From: CAYSPG01 sp964432885
GTDB taxonomy: Bacteria > Bacteroidota > Bacteroidia > AKYH767-A > OLB10
NCBI GenBank assembly: GCA_964432885.1
Contig: CAYSPG010000015.1
Location: 1 to 64,000, forward strand
Direction: 5' to 3'
DNA length: 64,000 nt
The notes beneath the pieces were generated by a model, which saw only the letters and a list, made by a program, of their open reading frames with translations, searched no databases and was not told the origin of the DNA. Below are positions 48,814 to 59,077 of the stretch, piece after piece; the first letter of the stretch is position 1; each line of letters opens with the position of its first letter. Made by a program: the position numbers and the translations under genes.

Positions 48814-48979
48814 ATTCCTCACAAGTGGGTAAATAAACTCTTTCAGAAGTTTTATTACTAGAAAGCATTGTTTTTTAAAAATAAAAAATTAAGTTTGGTT
48901 GCTGTTTTTATTAATACTACCTCAGCCCGAAAATTAATGCTATTAAGAATCTACTATTAACAAATCAAATCAACACAAC

Positions 48980-51900
48980 ATGACAAACATTTTAAAAACA
49001 AAATTCGTGTGCATTAACAATGCCACAAAAATGGTAAGTATCATTTTTTTATTTCTTTTATCGGCACAGGGTTTAAATGCCCAGGTAAGTGGATATACTG
49101 CCGTAAGAACAACACAAACGTATGCATCCATTACCAGCGGCACCAGCTATTGTGCCAACACTGCCTGTAATGGATTAGCTCCAAGTGGTATTACTCTTCC
49201 ATGGAATTTTAACTTTAACGGAACAAACTATTCAACCATTTTTATTAGCGAAAACGGATTTATCACCTTTGGCACAGCAGCAACAAATGCCAACACAACA
49301 CCAATTTCAGGCACCGAAGGTGCAGGTGTAATTTCAGTGTGGGGATTTAATAACAATGCTACTGCAGCCTCTGGTGGCCGTTCTGTGGTTTATAAAAACA
49401 ATGGAACTTCTTTTAGTATAGAATGGGTGCGTGCAGGTAGCGGCAGCAACTTATTGGGAACACATTTAGATGCACAGATAACATTATACCAAACCACTAA
49501 TGTAATTGAATTCACCTACCGTGGGCCAGGAACCTATCCTGTAAACAGCACCTTAAATGCACAGGTTGGTTTACGTGGTGCTACCAATGCCGATTTCAGA
49601 AATCTTACTACTGTTATCGCAGCTCCAGGTTATGGAACTTTAAATACCTCAACAGCATCTTATACTACATCTAACTATACATCGGTAAATAACTCTAAAA
49701 TAACCTGGACACCTCCTGCCTTTTGTACACCTCCATCAACAAATGCGTCAAGCTTTGGATATTCAAACGTGGTGGTTAATGGAACCAGTTCAACAGCCGA
49801 TTTTAGTTTTGTCCGTGGAAATGGCGATGGAGGTGTTATTGCAATTGCAAAGGCTGGATCAGCGCCAACACCTCCATCAAGCGGAACCACCTATACAGGT
49901 GCAAGTACAATTTATGGCAGTGGCACTGCAGTAGGAGGTGGATTTTTAGTGTATGCTGCAACCGGTTCGGGAAGTGGTACAATAAATGTTTCTCTATTAG
50001 GATTAACTAATGGTGTTACCTATTATATTGCCATTTATGAATACATGAACACGGGTGTTTGTTATGCCAGTACTTCTCTTAGTGGAAATATTCCTATTCC
50101 AGTTTGCTCACCTCCTTCCATACAGGCTAGTGGAAACAGTGTTTCAAATGTTCAAATCAATCAGGCTGATATTAACTGGACTGGAAATGGCAACGGGGAT
50201 GATGTAATAGTATTTGTAAAGCAAGGCTCAGCTATTATAACAGACCCAACACAAACAACAAATTATAATGCAAACTCCGTTTTTGGCAGTGGCAACCAGA
50301 TTGTGGCTACAGGTGCTTACGCTGTTTATAAAGGCACGGCATCGTCTGTTACAGTAACAGGGCTTACAACTAACATTACTTATTATTATGCTATTTACGC
50401 GCATTATACCGCAACCAATTGCTATGCAGTTCCGCCAATTACAGGAAGTTTTACCACCTTAAACAGCCCTATGACCACAAGTGCACAGGTAGTTACACAA
50501 GTAAGCACAGCAACTGTTACACCTTCAAGTATTAACAACCAAATAATTCAATTACGAATGGATTGCGGAACCGGCACTGCACCAGCCCTTATAATGAATC
50601 AGTTGTTTTTTACAACAGCTGCTGCCAATGGCGGAACAACCAACCCCGCTGATATTGCAAATGCAAAAGTTTATTACACAGGAACAAGTTCAACCTTTTC
50701 AACTACTACTCAGTTTGGAAGCACAATTATAAATCCTAATGGTTCATTTACGGTTAGCGGATCAACCACGCTTGTTCCAGGAAGTAATTACTTCTGGTTA
50801 ACATACGATATTATTTCTTCTCCTACCATTGGTAATTTTATTGATGCTAAACTTTCAACCATTGATGTTGGAGCCATTTTAACCCCATCAGGCGATCCGG
50901 CCGGAAACAGGCAGATAGCTTTAACCTACTGCACCCCTTCGCCAGCATTTGGAGGTACTGCTTGTGGAGCTGCAGGAAACATCTATAACACATCAGCAAG
51001 TTTATCTGGTGTTACTTTTTATACAGGCGGAACTTGTGGAGCCAATCCTTATACCAATCTCTCCTCCACAGTAATTGCAAATGCAGTTGCTGGAAATTCG
51101 TATACACTTACATTAACAAGTGCTGCAGCTTCCTCTGCTTATTATTCTGTAAAATATGCATGGGTTGATTTTAATAACAATGGCTTATTTACTGATGCAG
51201 GTGAAAATATTTTAGCAGTAAATATTCCTGAAAATGGATCGCTCACAGTAACCGGAGCATCATTTACTCCAGCAGCATCTGGCAATTATCGTATGCGTGT
51301 TGCCTTGATGGGTGGAGGGTTTGGCTCTATTCCTGCAATTTCTCCTTGCGCGGGTCAGAGCCTTTATTATGGAGAATTTAAAGACTTTACATTAAGTGTT
51401 AGTGCCTCTTCAACTCCAATGACGTATTCATCAAGCACTGTAACCCAAGTAACAAACCCTACACCTCCAAATACAAACAATGCTCAAGTAGTGACTTTGC
51501 AGGTTGTAACAACTGGTACACTTACGCCTTTAACACTTTCATCATTAACGTTTAACACAAACGGAAGTACAAATATTACAGGCGATGTTACAAATGCAAG
51601 AGTATTTTCAACTGGAATTAACAGTACATTCTCATCATCAACACAATTTGGCACAACCGTTGTAAATCCAAATGGATCATACACGGTAACAGGCAGCATT
51701 ACTTTATCACCCGGTACCAATTATTTTTGGGTGGCATACGATGTCCCAAATACTGCTACCTTAGGTAATAGTCTTGATGCCGAAATTACATCAATTATTG
51801 TTGGCGGAAATACGTTTACCCCTACCATTACAGCACCCACTGGTGCACGACCAATCAGTCTTGTTTATTGTGTACCAAGTGCAGGAGCAACCGGTTGCAG

Positions 51901-54661
51901 TCTTGGTGGAGATTCATGGATTACAGCAGTAAGCATAAACGGAACAGGATCTACTTTTAATTTTACAGGCGGAACATGTCTTACTCCATATCCTAACAAC
52001 TATCAGATAAATGCCTATAACGGTAATGTTGATCAGGGTGGCAGCTATACAATTACTATGAGTAAAGGCGGGCCAACATACGGTGCACGATTTATTGCAT
52101 GGATTGATTTTAATAATAATGGTGTATTTACTGATGTAGGCGAGATGGTAATGGATATTACTCAAACTGCGCAAACGGCAACAGGAGCATCATTTACTGT
52201 GCCGATAACTTTGCTTGCCGGAGGCCATCGGATGCGTACATGGGTTGGTTATACAGGAACAATTTTTCCAAGCGATATAAATTCTGTTATTACCGGTTGT
52301 GAAGTACTTAATGGTGCCAACAACCAAGGTGAGGTTAGAGACTTTACAGTAAATGTTGTTGTTGCCTGCACTCCTCCTGTAATAAGTGCTTGCCCGGCTA
52401 ACATATCACAGTGTAACACTTATATCGCATCGTGGGCAGATCCAACTGCTACAGGTACCAATCCCGTAGTTGTTTGCGTGCCTGCATCAGGAACAACATT
52501 TGCAGCCGGAACAACAACAGTAACCTGTACTGCTACTAATGCTTGCGGAAGTTCAAGTTGCTCCTTTGATGTTGCCATCAATGAGTCTCCTATAATAGGA
52601 TCATGCCCTGCAAATATTACCACATGTAATCCGGTAGTTACTTACTCCACCCCTAGTTCTTCAGGAACACCTGCTGCAACCGTAATTTGCAATCCGGCCT
52701 CAGGATCAACTTTTCCTGCCGGAATAACAACCGTTACTTGTATTGCCAGTAACACATGTGGAAACTCTTCTTGTACATTTGATGTAACTGTAAATACATC
52801 ATCAACCGCTGCATCTTCAATAGGGTCCAATGCATTTAATAATGAAATTTGCCTTGGAAATCAAATTACATTAAATGTAACGGGAGGCTCATTAGGTGAC
52901 GGTGCAGATTGGTATTGGTATGAAGGCAGTTGTGGTAGCGGATCAGTAATCGGCACAGGTACTTCTATTTCTGTTATTCCATTAACGGCAGGAATACATA
53001 CCTATTACGTTCGTGCACAAGGCTTATGCAATACTACCGGTTGTGTTTCTATAAATATATTAGTAACCTCAGCACCATTAACTATATCAGTAGTTGTTCC
53101 TCCTATCAATAATTTACCTGCGTATGCCTGCTCGGGTACTATTGCAAATAATATTAATGTAAATAACGTAAACGGAGCAACACAATATATTTGGGATGCC
53201 CCCCCCGGCAGCCAATTTAACAATGGATTAAATACATATACAAGTCCAACTCCAAATGCTAACCTTGTTTTTGGTTTACCTTCAGGGTCGGGCTATTATA
53301 TAGGAATACAGGCCGCAAATGCATGTGGATCTACAACAAGAAAGTCACAATGGGTAAGAGGCACAGTGGGTGTGCCTGCATCCGTTAGCGGAAATACAAC
53401 CGCATGCCCCAATACTTCTGCAACTTACACATGTCCAGCGGTAACAGGAGCTACACAATACTTATGGACAATTACCGGAAATGCGACCGTATCGGGTACT
53501 GGCACATCAGCTACAGTTAATTTTGGTGCCGGATGGACAGGAGGTACCCTTTGTGTTGCTGCTCAAACACCCTGTTACACATCAGCCACAAAATGTGTTG
53601 CCATTAGCTACACAACAGTTGCACCGGGAACGTTAAATGGAAATTTTGTTGTTTGCCCGGGTGGAACATACACTTATTCTGTAGCGCCAGTTGCTGGTGC
53701 GGTTTCTTATAACTGGACCTTGCCGGCTGGTGCTACAGGGTCTTCAACCACAAACAGTATAAGCATAACCTATGCAATAGGATTTACAACAGGAAATTTA
53801 TGTGTTACCACAACAAGTGTATGTGGTGTTGTGTCAGCACCTCGTTGTCGTTCAGTAAACAGCGGCATACAACCAATTCCTGCTTCCATATCAGGCCCCA
53901 CCACAGGCTTGTGTCAGCAAACAATAGTTTACTCTTGCCCTAATCAAAGTGGAGTTACTTATACATGGACTGTTCCACCCGGCTCAACCATAAATAGTGG
54001 TCAAGGTACAAACGCTATTAATGTTACGCTTGGTACTTTTTCTACAAGCACTATTTGTGTGTCGGCAAGCAATTCATGTGGATCAAATGGTCAGCGTTGT
54101 ATTTCTGTTAAAGGGTCTCCAAATGCTCCTGGAGCAATTACCTCCATACCCTCATCATGGTGTGCAAACGAAAGTGGGATAGAATTTAATGTTGATATTA
54201 CACCCTTGTCAGGCGCATATACTTTAAGTTGGCTATACCCTGGCCCTTCGGTTGCGCAATTTGTTCTTGGCGGAGGAAACTCTACACTACTAATCTTAAA
54301 TTGGTTAACCGGAAGCGGACCAGTGCATGTTACAGCATCTAACCCATGCGGTAATGCAACCAGAACCAGTACGCAAGCAAATAGCTGTAGGGAGAGCGAA
54401 GAGTATGATAATATAAAAATATCATCTTCAATTGTGGTCTATCCAAATCCTGCCAATGAATGGGTTTCTGTTGAGTATATCAGTCAGGCTAATAAATCAG
54501 CCGATTTAAAGTTTTTTGATTTGAGAGGTAGAGAAGTTTTGTCTAAAAATTTCAATTTTAAAGAAGGGTCTAATAAATTAAATATCGACCTATCGGTTTT
54601 TGCTAAAGGAGTTTATATACTTTCAATAGACGATATGAAAGCAAAATTGATTATTGATTGA
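48980..54661 (+). CDS. Giant T9SS-sorted surface protein with GEVED and HYR domains
   Basis: A 1893-residue secreted protein with a signal peptide (cleavage after GLNAQ, about residue 35). Two fibronectin-like segments follow at about 260-500. Next come two neuraminidase-N-terminal-like units (each with the YTGTSSTFS/STGINSTFS and NYFW-YD motifs). Two GEVED domains (WVDFNNNGLFTDAGE and WIDFNNNGVFTDVGE) alternate with these. Two HYR repeats (CPANISQC..., CPANITTC...) and several PKD-like repeats follow. The C-terminus (VVYPNPANEWVSVEY... GVYILSIDD) is a type A T9SS sorting domain. It is likely a cell-surface adhesin or matrix protein. A strong terminator follows. Confidence 0.85.
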   Translation: MTNILKTKFVCINNATKMVSIIFLFLLSAQGLNAQVSGYTAVRTTQTYASITSGTSYCANTACNGLAPSGITLPWNFNFNGTNYSTIFISENGFITFGTAATNANTTPISGTEGAGVISVWGFNNNATAASGGRSVVYKNNGTSFSIEWVRAGSGSNLLGTHLDAQITLYQTTNVIEFTYRGPGTYPVNSTLNAQVGLRGATNADFRNLTTVIAAPGYGTLNTSTASYTTSNYTSVNNSKITWTPPAFCTPPSTNASSFGYSNVVVNGTSSTADFSFVRGNGDGGVIAIAKAGSAPTPPSSGTTYTGASTIYGSGTAVGGGFLVYAATGSGSGTINVSLLGLTNGVTYYIAIYEYMNTGVCYASTSLSGNIPIPVCSPPSIQASGNSVSNVQINQADINWTGNGNGDDVIVFVKQGSAIITDPTQTTNYNANSVFGSGNQIVATGAYAVYKGTASSVTVTGLTTNITYYYAIYAHYTATNCYAVPPITGSFTTLNSPMTTSAQVVTQVSTATVTPSSINNQIIQLRMDCGTGTAPALIMNQLFFTTAAANGGTTNPADIANAKVYYTGTSSTFSTTTQFGSTIINPNGSFTVSGSTTLVPGSNYFWLTYDIISSPTIGNFIDAKLSTIDVGAILTPSGDPAGNRQIALTYCTPSPAFGGTACGAAGNIYNTSASLSGVTFYTGGTCGANPYTNLSSTVIANAVAGNSYTLTLTSAAASSAYYSVKYAWVDFNNNGLFTDAGENILAVNIPENGSLTVTGASFTPAASGNYRMRVALMGGGFGSIPAISPCAGQSLYYGEFKDFTLSVSASSTPMTYSSSTVTQVTNPTPPNTNNAQVVTLQVVTTGTLTPLTLSSLTFNTNGSTNITGDVTNARVFSTGINSTFSSSTQFGTTVVNPNGSYTVTGSITLSPGTNYFWVAYDVPNTATLGNSLDAEITSIIVGGNTFTPTITAPTGARPISLVYCVPSAGATGCSLGGDSWITAVSINGTGSTFNFTGGTCLTPYPNNYQINAYNGNVDQGGSYTITMSKGGPTYGARFIAWIDFNNNGVFTDVGEMVMDITQTAQTATGASFTVPITLLAGGHRMRTWVGYTGTIFPSDINSVITGCEVLNGANNQGEVRDFTVNVVVACTPPVISACPANISQCNTYIASWADPTATGTNPVVVCVPASGTTFAAGTTTVTCTATNACGSSSCSFDVAINESPIIGSCPANITTCNPVVTYSTPSSSGTPAATVICNPASGSTFPAGITTVTCIASNTCGNSSCTFDVTVNTSSTAASSIGSNAFNNEICLGNQITLNVTGGSLGDGADWYWYEGSCGSGSVIGTGTSISVIPLTAGIHTYYVRAQGLCNTTGCVSINILVTSAPLTISVVVPPINNLPAYACSGTIANNINVNNVNGATQYIWDAPPGSQFNNGLNTYTSPTPNANLVFGLPSGSGYYIGIQAANACGSTTRKSQWVRGTVGVPASVSGNTTACPNTSATYTCPAVTGATQYLWTITGNATVSGTGTSATVNFGAGWTGGTLCVAAQTPCYTSATKCVAISYTTVAPGTLNGNFVVCPGGTYTYSVAPVAGAVSYNWTLPAGATGSSTTNSISITYAIGFTTGNLCVTTTSVCGVVSAPRCRSVNSGIQPIPASISGPTTGLCQQTIVYSCPNQSGVTYTWTVPPGSTINSGQGTNAINVTLGTFSTSTICVSASNSCGSNGQRCISVKGSPNAPGAITSIPSSWCANESGIEFNVDITPLSGAYTLSWLYPGPSVAQFVLGGGNSTLLILNWLTGSGPVHVTASNPCGNATRTSTQANSCRESEEYDNIKISSSIVVYPNPANEWVSVEYISQANKSADLKFFDLRGREVLSKNFNFKEGSNKLNIDLSVFAKGVYILSIDDMKAKLIID

Positions 54662-54669
54662 TGCGCTGA

Positions 54670-54727
54670 ATAAAATTAAAGCCTGCCTTTTTCTGCAACG
54701 GTAGAAAAAGGCAGGCTTTAATTTTAT
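54670..54727 (+). terminator. Perfect 25-bp stem terminator
   Basis: Two 25-base arms (54670-54694 and 54703-54727) are exact inverted repeats around an 8-base loop. The stem has a GC-rich middle (AAAGCCTGCCTTTTTCT) and the 3' arm ends in TTTAATTTTAT. It ends transcription of the giant surface-protein gene. Confidence 0.9.
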
Positions 54728-54790
54728 GAGATAACTTAATATAGAGGCAAAAAATAGTTTTTGCCTTACCCAAAGGAATATTATATGTGG

Positions 54791-54824
54791 TTTAAAGTAA
54801 GTTCATAAATCATTGCTACTTTTG
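54791..54824 (+). promoter_or_regulatory. Candidate promoter of the glycosyltransferase gene
   Basis: TACTTTTG at 54817-54824 matches the -7 consensus TAnnTTTG. TTTA at 54791-54794 is a one-mismatch -33 with a 22-base spacer. A start near 54831 gives a very short leader and favours the GTG at 54844 as translation start. Confidence 0.45.
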
Positions 54825-54843
54825 AAAACCTAATTTGCATTTT

Positions 54844-55578
54844 GTGAGCGATAGCTTAGTCATAATACCCACGTACAACGAAAAGGAAAACATACAGAAA
54901 ATTATTCGTGCTGTGTTTTCGTTAATGAGGCAATTTCATGTTTTGGTTATTGACGACAACTCATCTGATGGCACGGCAGAACTTGTAAAACAACTACAAT
55001 CTGAATACCCTGATGGATTACACCTTGAGCAACGACCTGGTAAATTGGGGTTAGGCACAGCCTATATTCATGGATTTAAATGGGCATTGCAACGCAATTA
55101 CCAATACATTTTTGAGATGGATGCCGATTTTTCACACAATCCTGAAGACCTTCAACATTTGTACAATGCATGCAAGCATAACGGTGCCGATTTAAGTATT
55201 GGCTCGCGTTACATCAAAGGAGTGAATGTAGTTAACTGGCCCATTGGCAGGGTTATTATGAGTTACTACGCAAGCGCTTACGTGCGTATGATAACCGGTA
55301 TGCCTGTACGTGATACCACTGCCGGTTTTAAATGTTACTCACGCAAAGTGTTAGAAACAATTGACCTCAACAAAATAAAATTTATGGGCTACGCTTTTCA
55401 AATAGAAATGAAGTTTGCTACATGGAAATGCGGTTTTAAAATTATTGAGGTGCCCATTATTTTTACCGACAGGCAAGAGGGCAAATCCAAAATGAGCAGC
55501 GGAATTTTTAAAGAAGCTGTGCTCGGTGTTATCAGGATGAAAATAAAAAGCTGGTTTGGTTCTTACAAAAAGAACTAA
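54844..55578 (+). CDS. Polyprenol-phosphate glycosyltransferase (DPM1-like, GT2)
   Basis: A 244-residue GT-A fold glycosyltransferase that transfers mannose or another sugar from a nucleotide donor to a polyprenyl phosphate at the cytoplasmic face. Motifs are LVIIPTYNEKENI at the start, VIDDNSSDGT (35-44), the metal-binding DAD (93-95, EMDADFSHNP), RYIKGV and the late RQEGKSKMS. It lacks the C-terminal membrane spans of some relatives and ends with a basic stretch. The GTG start yields the common SDSLVIIPTYNE opening; a TTG at 54835 is the alternative. Its neighbour encodes a GDP-mannose-forming enzyme, which would supply the donor. Confidence 0.88.
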   Translation: MSDSLVIIPTYNEKENIQKIIRAVFSLMRQFHVLVIDDNSSDGTAELVKQLQSEYPDGLHLEQRPGKLGLGTAYIHGFKWALQRNYQYIFEMDADFSHNPEDLQHLYNACKHNGADLSIGSRYIKGVNVVNWPIGRVIMSYYASAYVRMITGMPVRDTTAGFKCYSRKVLETIDLNKIKFMGYAFQIEMKFATWKCGFKIIEVPIIFTDRQEGKSKMSSGIFKEAVLGVIRMKIKSWFGSYKKN

Positions 55579-56663
55579 ACAAATTTCTCTCCCTTTTTTG
55601 CCCTTACATCATTTACAAATTGACGTATTTGTTGTTCATCTTGCTTTTTGCAAACAAGCAAAATGTTTTCGGCTTCCACCACAATGTAATCATCCAAACC
55701 TTGCAATACCACTAATTTATCATGTGGCATGTTGATAATGCAGTTTTTGCTTTCATACAGCATCACATTTTTTCCAACTACAGCATTTTTATTTTCATCG
55801 TGTTTAATGTGTTCGTACAATGAGCCATAAGTACCCAAATCACTCCAGCCAAAATCAGCACTCATTACGTAAACATTTTTTGCTTTTTCCATCACACCAA
55901 AGTCAATACTGATATTGGTACATTGTGTGTAAGCAGTTTTAATAAACGAATCTTCACTGGCGCTATTGTAAGCCGAAACACCTTCGCTAAAAATAGTATG
56001 CATATCGGGTAAGAACTCTTCCAATGCATGCATAATTGACTTTAAATTCCAAAGAAAAATTCCTGCATTCCAAACAAACTCACCAGAGTTTAAAAAGAAT
56101 TTGGCCATTTCAAGATTAGGCTTCTCGGTAAATGTTTTAACTTTTAAAATTTTATTTTGCTCAGCTTTGTTATCGTCAACAAATTGGATATAGCCGTAAC
56201 CGGTATCTGGCCTGCTAGGTTTTATTCCTAAGGTAAGCAGGCATTCATTTTTTTCGGTAAAAGCAAGCCCCTTGTTAATGGCATCCACAAAAGCATCTTC
56301 TTTGGTAATAACGTGGTCTGATGGAGCTACCACAATATTGGCATCCGGATTTTTAGCAGCAATTTTAAATGCTGCATACGATACACAAGGTGCAGTATTT
56401 CTTCTTATGGGTTCACCTAAAATATTTGCAACAGGCAGTTGAGGAAGATTTTGTTTTACCAAATCAACATACGACTCGTTGGTTACAACAAAAATATTTT
56501 CGGCAGGGCAAATTTTTGTAAATCTGTTAAAGGTTTGTTGCAACAGTGTTTGGCCTATTCCAAGTATGTCAAGAAATTGTTTTGGGAATGCATTACGACT
56601 CATTGGCCAAAAGCGGCTGCCGATGCCGCCTGCCATTATCACACAATAATTGTTTTTATTCAT
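55575..56663 (-). CDS. manC: Mannose-1-phosphate guanylyltransferase
   Basis: A 362-residue nucleotidyltransferase that makes GDP-mannose from mannose-1-phosphate and GTP. The N-terminus has the signature AGGIGSRFWPMSRNAFPKQF (11-30). Later the conserved PSDHVI (about 114-119), FTEKP (about 177-181), WNAGIFLW (about 196-203) and the FGVMEKA segment follow. It has the short form without the isomerase domain found in longer bifunctional enzymes. Its stop codon overlaps that of the convergent glycosyltransferase gene by a few bases. Likely use: glycan and lipid-linked mannose synthesis. Confidence 0.92.
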   Translation of the reverse strand: MNKNNYCVIMAGGIGSRFWPMSRNAFPKQFLDILGIGQTLLQQTFNRFTKICPAENIFVVTNESYVDLVKQNLPQLPVANILGEPIRRNTAPCVSYAAFKIAAKNPDANIVVAPSDHVITKEDAFVDAINKGLAFTEKNECLLTLGIKPSRPDTGYGYIQFVDDNKAEQNKILKVKTFTEKPNLEMAKFFLNSGEFVWNAGIFLWNLKSIMHALEEFLPDMHTIFSEGVSAYNSASEDSFIKTAYTQCTNISIDFGVMEKAKNVYVMSADFGWSDLGTYGSLYEHIKHDENKNAVVGKNVMLYESKNCIINMPHDKLVVLQGLDDYIVVEAENILLVCKKQDEQQIRQFVNDVRAKKGEKFV

Positions 56664-56762
56664 TAACTAAAAAAAATAAACAGTGGTTTTTAATTTTCAC
56701 GCAAAAGAATAAAAATTTTAATTGCCTTTCAGTTTAATTTTAAAAAAAAGACAGTAATTATT

Positions 56763-58052
56763 TTAGCTTAATGAACGTAGTGCCTGCTTAAGCTGAGAAA
56801 GGATAATTTCTATTTCATCCATTTGTGCGGTGCCTACCGAAAGCCTGAACCATGTGCTGCTGTCCTCAGCACCAAATGCTGAAAAAGGTACCAGTGCAGT
56901 TTTGGCATGGTTTACCAAAAAATAGGTGATGTCGTTAGAATTATTAATTGTTTTACCATCAGTAGTTTTTTTCCCAATTAAATTAAACTGCACAGTAAGA
57001 TACAATGCTGCTTGTGGAGCAATTGCTTTTACTGAATACCCTTCTTTTTCCATTTTTACAAAGCCATTGTAAAATGCAGTAAGGCGCTTGCTTATTTCAT
57101 TTTTGAAATTTAAAAGGTAAGCATCAATGGCAGTTTTGTTTTTTAAAAATTCGGCAGCAGCCACTTGCTCAGCTTTGGGTGCCCATGACCCAACGTGTGA
57201 TAAAATAGATTTCATTTTATCAATTACATGTAATGGCCCCATTGCCCAACCAATACGAATGCCTGTGGCGGCAAATGCTTTTGACATACCATCAACATAA
57301 ACAGTGTAAGGGCGTATTTCTGCATTAAGGTTTACGGGGTCGTAATGTTTGGTGTTGCCAAAAGTGAGTGTCCAATAAATTTGGTCGTACAATAGGTAAA
57401 GTGGTTTTTGGTTTCCGTTTCTACGTTTGTTTTCATCAACAATCATTTTACAAATAGAAGTTAGCTCATCTTTTGAAAAAACAGTTCCTGTTGGATTAAG
57501 AGGAGAGCATAGCGCAACTAAAGTAGCATCGTTGATGTGATTGCGAATGTCATCAGCAGTAGGCATAAAATTGTTTTCGGGCAGCGTATCCACCAAAATT
57601 TGTTGTGCTGATGTAAGATGGCAGTAGTGATTATTGTTCCAAGATGGTATTGGGAAAATTACTTTATCGCCATCATCAAGCAAGGTGCGGTATAAAGCAT
57701 AAATCAAAGGACGGCCTCCGCCTGATATTAAATACTCTTCGGGTTTGTAATCTAAACCTTGCCGATCTTTAATAAAAGCCGCCACTTGTTTTCGCAATTC
57801 CAGTTCGCCATTGGCGGCAGGATAATTGGTTATATTATTTTTATACGCATTGATTATGGCATCACGAAACTCAGCAGGGATAGGAAAAATTTGCGGATTA
57901 AAATCTCCAATGGTAAGGTTATAAATTTTTTCGCCAGCTTTTATTTTCTCATTTACTTCGGCAGCAAGTTTTATAATTTCTGAGCCAATTAAGTTTTCGG
58001 CCATGTACGAAGTGGGCAGTATGGTTTGTGTTTCGGTTAGCATGTGTGGCAT
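56763..58052 (-). CDS. Class I/II PLP-dependent aminotransferase
   Basis: A 429-residue fold-type I aminotransferase of the aspartate aminotransferase family. Visible features are NLTIGDFNPQ near residue 45, the SGGGRPLIYAL cofactor-site segment, LCSPLNPTGTVF (181-192), the Asp223-Tyr226 pair (LYDQIYW), and the PLP lysine Lys258 in DGMSKAFAATGIRIGWA with Arg266 binding the phosphate. The substrate cannot be set by eye; aspartate or aromatic amino acids are possible. It is transcribed alone. Confidence 0.88.
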   Translation of the reverse strand: MPHMLTETQTILPTSYMAENLIGSEIIKLAAEVNEKIKAGEKIYNLTIGDFNPQIFPIPAEFRDAIINAYKNNITNYPAANGELELRKQVAAFIKDRQGLDYKPEEYLISGGGRPLIYALYRTLLDDGDKVIFPIPSWNNNHYCHLTSAQQILVDTLPENNFMPTADDIRNHINDATLVALCSPLNPTGTVFSKDELTSICKMIVDENKRRNGNQKPLYLLYDQIYWTLTFGNTKHYDPVNLNAEIRPYTVYVDGMSKAFAATGIRIGWAMGPLHVIDKMKSILSHVGSWAPKAEQVAAAEFLKNKTAIDAYLLNFKNEISKRLTAFYNGFVKMEKEGYSVKAIAPQAALYLTVQFNLIGKKTTDGKTINNSNDITYFLVNHAKTALVPFSAFGAEDSSTWFRLSVGTAQMDEIEIILSQLKQALRSLS

Positions 58053-58099
58053 TATTATGTTTCAAAAGTAAAATTATTTATTGGTGAAAACATACGGTG

Positions 58100-58140
58100 T
58101 GAAAAAAATAAAAGCCGCCTGCACAATGGCAAGCGGCTTT
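58100..58140 (-). terminator. Intrinsic terminator downstream of the cytochrome/barrel operon
   Basis: Eight-base arms AAAGCCGC (58111-58118) and GCGGCTTT (58133-58140) form a GC-rich hairpin. On the minus strand it is followed by a T-rich stretch (58102-58112). It therefore terminates the minus-strand operon ending at 58173. Confidence 0.75.
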
Positions 58141-58172
58141 GCTAACATAAACCTAACCCTAAAAACTATTTT

Positions 58173-59063
58173 TTAATGTTTCGTTTTGTTTTTGATAGTA
58201 AACACTCTTGAAATGTTAAACCCAAAATGGATATCGCCTTTTCCCCATTTGCCATCGGTTTCGGTAACAAGTACTCGTTCGTTCATTCCAAGTGCATTGG
58301 TAAAATGTAATTGAAAAACATGGCCGCCAGTTTCAATATCAAAACCAATTGATAAGGGTTGCTTAATGTTTCCGGGCATTTGATGGGGTAGTTGATAGTA
58401 ATAATCCAATGTCATGGCAAGGCTGCCGGTAAGTTTTAACCGCGTGCCCAATCCGATTGCATACACATCATTTTTATATTTTATTGAGTCAACTAAATTG
58501 CGGTGAACCAGTGTGGGCGAAAGTTGCAATGAAAATGCGCTGCTTATTTTTGAACCAATTACCATTTGATAATAATATCCCAGACGCGATGTGTAATAAT
58601 TTTTTCGTTCGGGGTCTTCCCATTTCATCATGTTGCTGGTTATTCCTGCAACAAGTATTGCAGAAAACGGCAATCCGCCTTTTCCATTTGCCTGCCATAG
58701 CAAACGGTATTTTACAAAACCATCAATTTCTTTTTTGTAGCTGCTTCTGCCAACTCCAATCATCAGCCGGTTTGAAATTCCGTAATCAAATCCTAATCGA
58801 ATGCGAGCCTGGTCTAAACCAAATGCTTCATAAGCACCGCCATTTACACGGCCAAACCGGTGTAAAATTCTAACATCCAAAACGCCCGCACCTGCAAATT
58901 CAAGCGAGTGGCTGTTGATTACACGTGTTGATTTAAAAGCATTTTTTACAAACTCTTTTTTCTTTGGAGTTTCACTTTCTAAAAGCGACATTAAATCCTG
59001 TGCAAGAATTTTTGTATTACTTAATGTAAATAGCCAGATAATAATGTGAATTATTTTTTTCAT
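58173..59063 (-). CDS. DUF5777-type outer-membrane beta-barrel
   Basis: A 296-residue protein with a signal peptide (MKKIIHIIIWLFTLSNTKILAQ). The mature part has many amphipathic strands. Landmarks are SHSLEFAGAGVLDVRILHRFG early, GLDQARIRLGFDYGISNRLMIGVGRSSYKK, and GGHVFQLHFTNALGMNE near the end. These are typical of the DUF5777 family, which is regularly encoded beside c-type cytochrome lipoproteins. It likely forms an outer-membrane pore or electron conduit with the two proteins encoded upstream. The start at 59063 is chosen for the signal peptide. Confidence 0.8.
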   Translation of the reverse strand: MKKIIHIIIWLFTLSNTKILAQDLMSLLESETPKKKEFVKNAFKSTRVINSHSLEFAGAGVLDVRILHRFGRVNGGAYEAFGLDQARIRLGFDYGISNRLMIGVGRSSYKKEIDGFVKYRLLWQANGKGGLPFSAILVAGITSNMMKWEDPERKNYYTSRLGYYYQMVIGSKISSAFSLQLSPTLVHRNLVDSIKYKNDVYAIGLGTRLKLTGSLAMTLDYYYQLPHQMPGNIKQPLSIGFDIETGGHVFQLHFTNALGMNERVLVTETDGKWGKGDIHFGFNISRVFTIKNKTKH

Positions 59064-59077
59064 TCCAAGTCGTTTTG